Source: an uncultured Clostridia bacterium (GTDB lineage Bacteria > Bacillota > Clostridia > TANB77 > CAG-508). From it: a DNA stretch of 48,535 nucleotides. Location of the stretch: NCBI GenBank assembly GCA_947599995.1, contig CANQFW010000001.1:1-48535 (forward strand), in the 5' to 3' direction. Under the pieces are notes generated by a model that had not been told where the DNA came from, searched no databases, and saw only the letters and a program-made list of their open reading frames with translations. A program made the position numbers and the translations under genes. Below are positions 43,760 through 48,535 of the stretch, piece after piece (the stretch's first letter is position 1; each line of letters opens with the position of its first letter).

Positions 43760-44042
43760 TGTTGCAGCACCAGTAGGTGGTCAAATATTTAGTGAGGTAT
43801 TACCATATTTAGAAGTTTCTAAAGGTAATACTGATGAAATAGAAGAAAAAGAGGAAGTAACAATACCAGATGTTCAGGGATTAAATATAGAAGATGCAAT
43901 AAAAACATTAAATGATAATGGTTTAGAAGCTAAAATTAACGAAGAAGAAAGTATTGATAAGAGCAATACTTATGTGAGAGTTCAAATGCCAATTGGTGGT
44001 GTAAAGGCAAATAAGGGCAGTTGTGTTTATATTAATTATTAG
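43760..44042 (+). CDS. spoVD: 3' part of the split PBP gene (transpeptidase end and PASTA domain)
   Basis: Has no start of its own. In the frame that follows GGT across the repeat it reads VAAPVGGQIFSEVLPYL, the last helix of the transpeptidase domain, then a short acidic linker and one PASTA domain beginning VTIPDVQGLNIEDAIKTL, ending at TAG 44040-44042. There are no stops or shifts in this stretch, so it has been kept under selection or the insertion is recent. It encodes residues 570-662 of the rebuilt protein. Confidence 0.85.
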
Positions 44043-44144
44043 AATTATAATGTGCAACTGCGATGGTATAAAATTTACTATATTTTAATTTTTATGAACA
44101 ACTAGAAAAAAATAAAAAAAATTTAAAAAATTTTAAAAAAACTA

Positions 44145-44173
44145 TTGCAAAATAAAAGAAAGTATATTAAAAT
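44145..44173 (+). promoter_or_regulatory. Promoter of mraZ
   Basis: TTGCAA (44145-44150), 17 bp, TAAAAT (44168-44173), directly upstream of the MraZ boxes. Confidence 0.6.
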
Positions 44174-44180
44174 CTAATCG

Positions 44181-44210
44181 AAGTGGTTAAAAGTGGAATA
44201 AAGTGGAATA
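44181..44210 (+). promoter_or_regulatory. Three MraZ-box direct repeats
   Basis: AAGTGGTTAA, AAGTGGAATA and AAGTGGAATA follow each other with an exact 10-bp period, then a degenerate fourth unit with GTAGGG. MraZ is known to bind GTGG/TGGG direct repeats before its own gene, so this is the likely autoregulatory operator, just downstream of the -10. Confidence 0.8.
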
Positions 44211-44231
44211 GAAAGTAGGGGTGAAAATCAA

Positions 44232-44657
44232 ATGCTAATTGGTGAATACGAACATACTTTAGATGCTAAAGGCAGATTATCTATGCCAGCAAAGCTTAGA
44301 AAAGATATGGGAGAAGTATTTGTAGTAACCAAAGGATTAGATGGATGTTTATTTGCTTTTTCACAAATAGAATGGTTGAATTTTGAACAGAAATTAAAAG
44401 CTCTTCCACTTTCAGACAAAAACGCGAGAAACTTTGTAAGGTTTTTTCTAGCAGGAGCCACAGAATGCGAAATAGATAAGCAAGGCAGATTTTTAATTCC
44501 AAATAATTTAAGAATAGCTGCAAATTTAGAAAAAGAAACAATAATAATAGGTGTAGGAACAAGATTAGAAATTTGGGATAAATCAGCATGGAACGCCAAA
44601 GATAATGAAATTTCAGCAGATGAAATAGCTGAAAATATGACAATGCTAGGTATATAA
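44232..44657 (+). CDS. mraZ: Transcriptional regulator MraZ
   Basis: DNA-binding regulator of the division and cell wall cluster. 141 residues, standard. Two AbrB-like halves: MLIGEYEHTLDAKGRLSMPA at the start and the second DAKGR-type block IDKQGRFLIPNNLR. The end LEIWDKSAWNA is typical. SD GGGGTG lies 10 nt before ATG, and the operator repeats are in its leader. The usual next gene, rsmH, is unusually 490 bp away. Confidence 0.95.
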   Translation: MLIGEYEHTLDAKGRLSMPAKLRKDMGEVFVVTKGLDGCLFAFSQIEWLNFEQKLKALPLSDKNARNFVRFFLAGATECEIDKQGRFLIPNNLRIAANLEKETIIIGVGTRLEIWDKSAWNAKDNEISADEIAENMTMLGI

Positions 44658-44682
44658 CTTTTTACAAAAGTTTATATAAATA

Positions 44683-44951
44683 AAACAGAAGAAGAAATTG
44701 CAAAAGAAAACCATACTACAGAAAAAATATAAAAATACTAATGAAATTTAAAATGCAAAGGAAGAAATAGCAAAAGACAGTATTACAGAAGATAAAAGTT
44801 AAAGTACATAGGTAAAAAATACAAAAGAAGAAATCTAAAAATAAGAACACATATGATAAAATTTTTACAGAAGAAGGTTAAAAATACAAAAGAGAAAGCT
44901 TAATAATAAGTAGTTACAATTACAAAAGATAAATATTATAACTACAGAAGT
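44683..44951 (+). repeat. Four degenerate tandem repeats between mraZ and rsmH
   Basis: Units of about 64-72 bp begin near 44683, 44750, 44814 and 44880. Each starts with an A-rich (A)ATACAAAAGAAGAAAT-like block and ends near TTACAGAAGA. Units 1 and 2 can be read as similar peptides (TEEEIAKENHTTEKI and KEEIAKDSITEDKS), the others only with stops, so it may be a decaying repetitive coding stretch. The rest of the 44658-45102 gap has only the hairpin at 45036. Confidence 0.55.
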
Positions 44952-45035
44952 AAAAAAAACAAAAGTATTACATTATTTATGTACTTAGGAAAAAATTTAA
45001 GGTACATATGAATAAAATACTTAAGATATATACAG

Positions 45036-45066
45036 GCAGCAAGGGTTTTTAAATACCAATTGCTGC
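45036..45066 (+). repeat. Hairpin upstream of rsmH
   Basis: GCAGCAA (45036-45042) pairs with TTGCTGC (45060-45066). No T tract follows at once. Could end or attenuate readthrough from mraZ. Confidence 0.4.
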
Positions 45067-45102
45067 TTAAGTTAATTTAAAAAATATGAATATAATTAAG
45101 AA

Positions 45103-45148
45103 GGGGGATATATGTTAGTTTTTTTTACTAACATATGCTAAAAAGGTG
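45103..45148 (+). promoter_or_regulatory. SD-hairpin-start leader of rsmH, with a mini-ORF
   Basis: GGGGG (45103-45107), 2 nt, a perfect 10-bp stem (45110-45119 with 45127-45136, T7 loop), 9 nt, then GTG 45146: the same spacing as at trxB. The stem also holds a 9-codon frame (ATG 45112, stop 45139-45141, peptide MLVFFTNIC) at good distance from the SD, so translation of this mini-ORF and of rsmH could compete. Confidence 0.6.
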
Positions 45149-46076
45149 ATTTTTGAACATAAGCCGGTTCTTTTATCGGAGTGTATAGAAGGTTTAAATA
45201 TAATTCCAAATGGTATATATGTAGATGGGACTCTTCGGAGGTGCAGGTCATAGTAAAGAAATTGTGCGAAGATTAAATAAAAATGGCATGCTGATAGGAA
45301 TAGATAGAGATGAAGAGGCTTTAAAAGCTGCAAGAGAAAATTTAAAAGAATTTAACAATGTAAAATATGTTCATGGAAATCATGATGATATAAAAAATAT
45401 TTTGAATGACTTAAAAGTAGAAAAAGTAAACGGAATATTACTAGACCTAGGTGTATCATCGTATCAGTTAGATGAAAGAAATAGAGGATTTAGTTACTTG
45501 GGGTCAAATAAACTTGACATGAGAATGGACAAGACTCAAGATTTGACAGCAAAAATAGTAGTAAACACATATAGTGAAGGAAATTTAGCAAATATTATTT
45601 ATGAATATGGGGAAGAAAGATATTCAAGAAACATAGCAAAAAATATTTGCATATATAGAAAGCAAAAAGAAATTGTTTCAACAGATGAATTAGTAAAGAT
45701 AATAGAAAATTCTATACCTAAATCAATGCAGAAGGATGGACATCCTGCAAAAAGAACATTTCAAGCAATTAGGATAGAGGTAAATAATGAAATTAAACCA
45801 TTAGAAAAAACAATAGAAGATTCAATAGATTGTCTTGAACCAAAAGGTAGACTTTGTGTAATTACATTTCATTCCCTTGAAGATAGGGCTGTAAAGTCAG
45901 CAATGAATAGAGCAAAAGGAATTTGCACATGTCCAAAGGGGTTACCATATTGCGTATGTGGATGCGAAAAAAAGGGAATTATGGTGAACAGAAAACCAAT
46001 AGTAGCAAGCACAGAAGAACTTAAGGAAAATACAAGATCTAAAAGTGCAAAACTAAGAATCTTTGAAAAGATATAG
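45146..46076 (+). CDS. rsmH: 16S rRNA (cytosine-1402-N4)-methyltransferase, one +1 frame change at CGG
   Basis: SAM-dependent enzyme that methylates C1402 of 16S rRNA in the P site. GTG 45146 begins IFEHKPVLLSECIEGL and DGTL; codon 31 is CGG (45236-45238) and frame 0 stops five codons on. +1 gives DGTL-G-GAGHSKEI, restoring the first Gly of the SAM-binding motif. Then come GILLDLGVSSYQLD, RGFSY, RMDKTQDLTA, the HPAKRTFQAIRI block and FHSLEDRAVK. Joined length 309 residues, as usual. Nearly all of the protein lies after the shift. RsmH itself tunes decoding accuracy and start choice, a notable coincidence. Confidence 0.93.
45236..45238 (+). other. CGG +1 frame-change site (rsmH)
   Basis: Context CTT CGG A at codon 31, inside the SAM-binding motif. 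The +1 reading gives the invariant Gly after DGT-L. CTT followed by a rare Arg codon resembles the +1 site of yeast Ty1 (CUU AGG C), but the other seven sites have different preceding codons. Confidence 0.88.
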
Positions 46077-46131
46077 AAATATATGTATACGAATATGAAA
46101 AACAAAAGTAGAAAAGAGGTGAATAAACTTT

Positions 46132-46644
46132 ATGGCATTAAATAGCTATCAATACGGGACTAGTCCGAGAAAGATTGAACCAGAATATAGGCCTAGAAGA
46201 AAAACTAAAAATAAGCAAGTAGACACTAAAAATAAGCTAATAAGACAAGAACAAGAGAACAAAAGACAGAAAATAAAATTAGAAAAGAAAAAGCATTGTA
46301 AAAATATAGCTTTAATAATGGTTGTATTTTTGGTCTTACTTATGGTTAGTTATAGAAATTCTTTAATTAATGAAAAATTTAGTGAAATACAAGACAAGAA
46401 AAATAAGTTATCTTCAATAGAAAAAGCAAATGGGCAATTAGAAGTAAACATAGAAAGCAGTTTAAATTTGGAGAATATTGGCAATGAAGCAAGAGAATCC
46501 TTAGGTATGGGAAAATTAGCTAATGACCAAAAAGTTTATATCACATTAGATAAAAAAGACTATGTGGAATCAAGTGTAGATAAATCTGAAAATGAGAATG
46601 TTAGTTGGTTCCAGAAGTTGATAAATAAGATATTTGTACATTAG
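46132..46644 (+). CDS. ftsL: FtsL/DivIC-like division protein
   Basis: 170 residues. A basic, Lys/Arg-rich cytosolic N terminus (to about 56), one membrane helix (ALIMVVFLVLLMVSY, about 60-76), then a coiled coil (about 80-120) and a short acidic tail. Topology and place just after rsmH mark it as FtsL, which joins the divisome with FtsB/DivIC and class B PBPs. Sequence identity in this family is low, so position is the main evidence. No pbp gene follows; here the PBP is upstream of mraZ. Confidence 0.75.
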   Translation: MALNSYQYGTSPRKIEPEYRPRRKTKNKQVDTKNKLIRQEQENKRQKIKLEKKKHCKNIALIMVVFLVLLMVSYRNSLINEKFSEIQDKKNKLSSIEKANGQLEVNIESSLNLENIGNEARESLGMGKLANDQKVYITLDKKDYVESSVDKSENENVSWFQKLINKIFVH

Positions 46645-46674
46645 GTAGGAATGAGAAAAAGATGAAAATATAAA

Positions 46675-46709
46675 AAAGAGATGTGTAAGCTTTAGATGCA
46701 CATCTCTTT
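46675..46709 (+). terminator. Terminator after the ftsL-like gene
   Basis: Perfect 11-bp stem AAAGAGATGTG / CACATCTCTTT (46675-46685, 46699-46709), loop of 13, weak T run after it. Confidence 0.7.
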
Positions 46710-46717
46710 GGTTATTA

Positions 46718-46746
46718 TTGCAAATTATATCAACTTATGGTATACT
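46718..46746 (+). promoter_or_regulatory. Promoter of aspS
   Basis: TTGCAA (46718-46723), 17 bp, TATACT (46741-46746). The leader is under 30 nt, so no T-box. Confidence 0.65.
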
Positions 46747-46774
46747 TTATTAAAAAATCAAAAAGAAAGAAGCG

Positions 46775-48520
46775 ATGAAAATGTATAGGACAAGAAATCT
46801 TGGAGAATTAAGAAAACAAAATGTTGGAGAAGAAGTAATTTTAAGTGGATGGATACAAAAAATAAGAAACTTAGGAGGAATGATATTCATAGATCTAAGA
46901 GATGAAGATGGTATAACTCAAATTGTTATAAATAATGAAAATTTGCAAGAAAAAGCAAACAGTTTAGCTAAAGAAAGTTGCGTGCAGGTAGAGGGAAAAG
47001 TGGTTGAAAGAACAAGTAAAAATTTAAAAATGCCAACAGGAGAGATAGAAGTTGTGGCAAATAAAATAGAAGTTCTAGGTGCATGCAAATCAGAGCTCCC
47101 TTTTGAAATAAATACAGGAGAAGATGTAAGAGAAGATTTAAGATTGGAATATAGGTTTTTAGATTTAAGAAATGAAAAATTACATAAAAACATATTATTA
47201 CGTTCAAAAATATTAAAAGAATTAAGAGATAAAATGGATGAACTTGGTTTCTATGAAATACAAACACCAATTCTAGCTAACTCTTCACCAGAAGGAGCAA
47301 GGGATTATTTAGTACCAAGTAGATTAAATCCAGGAGAGTTTTATGCACTTCCACAAGCTCCACAACAATTTAAACAATTACTTATGGTGTCAGGTTTTAA
47401 CAAATATTTTCAGATTGCTCCATGCTTTAGAGATGAAGATCCAAGAGCAGATAGAGCACCAGGAGAATTTTATCAATTAGATTTTGAAATGGCATTTAGT
47501 TCACAAGAAGATGTTTTTCAAGTTATAGAAAATGTTGTACCACATGTGTTTGAAAAATTTACAAATTGGAATGTAGATAAAGGACCATTTATAAGAATCC
47601 CATATAAAGAAGCAATGGAAAAATATGGAATAGATAAACCAGATTTAAGAAATCCACTTATAATTCAAGATGTAACTTCATTGTTTGAAAATACTGAATT
47701 TAATGCTTTTAAAAATAAAAATGTTAAAATAATAGTAGTGGAAAATGGTGCAGAGCAAGGAAGAAAATTCTTTGATAGAATGAATGAATTTGCAGTGGAA
47801 GAATGTTCTGCTAAAGGATTAGCTTGGACAAAATTGAATAAGGATAAACAAATGGAAGGCGGAATTGCTAAATTTATTACAGATGATATAAAAGAAAAGT
47901 TACAATCAGAATTTAATGTTAAAGAAAATTCTGCGTTATTCTTTATAGCAGATGAATTGAAGGTAGCACAAAAAATAGCAGGACTTGTTAGAATTGAACT
48001 TGGAAAACGTTTGAATTTGATACAAAAAAATGTATATAAATTTTGTTTTATAGTTGATTTCCCAATGTACGAATTATCAGATGAAGGAAAAATAGAATTT
48101 TCACATAATCCATTTTCTATGCCACAAGGAGGCTTAGATGCTCTAAATACGATGGATCCATTAGATATTTTAGCATATCAATATGACTTAGTATGTAATG
48201 GATATGAAATGGCATCAGGAGCTGTAAGAAACCATAGCCCTGAAACTATGGTTAAAGCATTTGAAATTGCAGGGTATAGTGAAGAAGACGTTAAAAATAG
48301 ATTTGGGGCATTATATAATGCATTCCAATATGGAACTCCTCCACATGCAGGAGCTGCACCTGGTGTTGATAGAATGGTCATGCTTATTTCTGATTCACAA
48401 AATATTAGAGAAGTTATAGCATTTCCTAAAAACAAGAGAGCAAGAGATTTACTTATGCGTGCTCCTTCTACTGTTTCTAATGAGCAGCTTAAAGATGTAC
48501 ACATTAAGCTAGATATATAA
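46775..48520 (+). CDS. aspS: Aspartate-tRNA ligase
   Basis: Class II synthetase charging tRNA-Asp (or tRNA-Asp and tRNA-Asn if non-discriminating). 581 residues, bacterial type: OB-fold anticodon domain with VILSGWIQKIRNLGG, motif 2 around CFRDEDPRADRAPGEFY, the bacterial GAD insertion (about 305-400) and motif 3 GAAPGVDRMVML near the C terminus. Motif 2 departs from the common bacterial form RDEDLRADRQPEFTQ. ATG 46775 or 46781 could be used; the SD is weak. It ends 15 bp before the window edge. Confidence 0.95.
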   Translation: MKMYRTRNLGELRKQNVGEEVILSGWIQKIRNLGGMIFIDLRDEDGITQIVINNENLQEKANSLAKESCVQVEGKVVERTSKNLKMPTGEIEVVANKIEVLGACKSELPFEINTGEDVREDLRLEYRFLDLRNEKLHKNILLRSKILKELRDKMDELGFYEIQTPILANSSPEGARDYLVPSRLNPGEFYALPQAPQQFKQLLMVSGFNKYFQIAPCFRDEDPRADRAPGEFYQLDFEMAFSSQEDVFQVIENVVPHVFEKFTNWNVDKGPFIRIPYKEAMEKYGIDKPDLRNPLIIQDVTSLFENTEFNAFKNKNVKIIVVENGAEQGRKFFDRMNEFAVEECSAKGLAWTKLNKDKQMEGGIAKFITDDIKEKLQSEFNVKENSALFFIADELKVAQKIAGLVRIELGKRLNLIQKNVYKFCFIVDFPMYELSDEGKIEFSHNPFSMPQGGLDALNTMDPLDILAYQYDLVCNGYEMASGAVRNHSPETMVKAFEIAGYSEEDVKNRFGALYNAFQYGTPPHAGAAPGVDRMVMLISDSQNIREVIAFPKNKRARDLLMRAPSTVSNEQLKDVHIKLDI

Positions 48521-48535
48521 TATTAACAAATATGT

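Noticed and set aside
44683..44951. CRISPR array in the mraZ-rsmH gap
   Set aside because: The repeats are degenerate, have no constant spacer layout and no cas genes are nearby.
45153..45155. TTG 45153 as start of rsmH
   Set aside because: It is in another frame and meets a stop after ten codons; the frame from GTG 45146 gives the conserved IFEHKPVLL.
8401..46076. Sequencing or assembly error as cause of the frame changes
   Set aside because: Random indels would fall in any codon position, mostly in homopolymers, and involve any base. Here all eight are an extra base exactly at an in-frame CGG, always before GGN, and I saw no frame break of another kind in intact families. Raw reads are still needed for proof.
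8401..46076. Ordinary pseudogene decay of dapA, dus, rsmH, ogg and the recombinase
   Set aside because: Several are normally essential or highly conserved, no other stops or deletions occur in them, and catalytic residues are intact on both sides of the shifts.
8401..46076. CGG reassigned to another amino acid (such as Trp or Gln, known in some bacteria)
   Set aside because: Reassignment would not change the frame; here the downstream protein is always in the +1 frame.

Overview
The window is very AT-rich, with Shine-Dalgarno (SD) led genes and a gene set typical of a strictly anaerobic, spore-forming clostridial Firmicute. Spore genes: gpr, a spore photoproduct lyase, a YtaF-type protein and a SpoVD-like PBP with PASTA. 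Anaerobe genes: acetate kinase, formate-THF ligase and a thioredoxin reductase without the usual NADPH motif. No species can be named from the sequence alone.

Layout. 1-5160: tail of an unknown gene, an unrecognised ORF, ackA, then two tandem zeta-toxin modules in one tight run, closed by a strong terminator. 5281-13006: a hypothetical gene, trpS, a transglutaminase-like surface protein, dapA (reverse), an L,D-transpeptidase-like protein, an M23 peptidase and fhs. 13029-21893: gpr, an M14 peptidase, an OGG-type glycosylase, smc, ytaF, tRNA-Ser(CGA) and splB. 22026-32415: cell-wall proteins (DUF348/G5/3D, glucosaminidase), xth, an AI-2E permease, minD-minE, dus and mutS2. 32766-37018: corA, trxB, trxA and a DnaB-like ATPase. 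37091-44042: a SpoVD/PBP gene split by a 4963-bp serine-recombinase element with 12-bp direct repeats at its ends; excision would rejoin the gene exactly in frame. 44145-46644: mraZ, rsmH and an ftsL-like gene. aspS closes the window.

Main discovery candidate. Six genes (dapA, gpr, ogg, dus, rsmH and the large serine recombinase) are broken by +1 frame changes, eight in all. Every one lies exactly at an in-frame CGG codon, and in each case one base must be skipped so that the ribosome continues on GGN (glycine). By eye I found no in-frame CGG in any other CDS of the window, while CGA, CGC, CGU and AGA are read normally. Read with one residue per CGGN, all six proteins regain family length, and in most cases a conserved glycine. 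The best explanation is that CGG is not a sense codon here: it triggers +1 frameshifting, or CGGN is read as a four-base glycine codon. Sequencing error and gene decay fit poorly.

Other notable features: trxB and rsmH share the same unusual start layout (GGGGG SD, 2 nt, a 9-10 bp hairpin, 9 nt, start codon). The SD of gpr lies inside a terminator-like hairpin, and splB has an inverted repeat around its start. Two neighbouring wall genes seem to start on AUA or AUU. Four degenerate ~65-bp repeats separate mraZ from rsmH.
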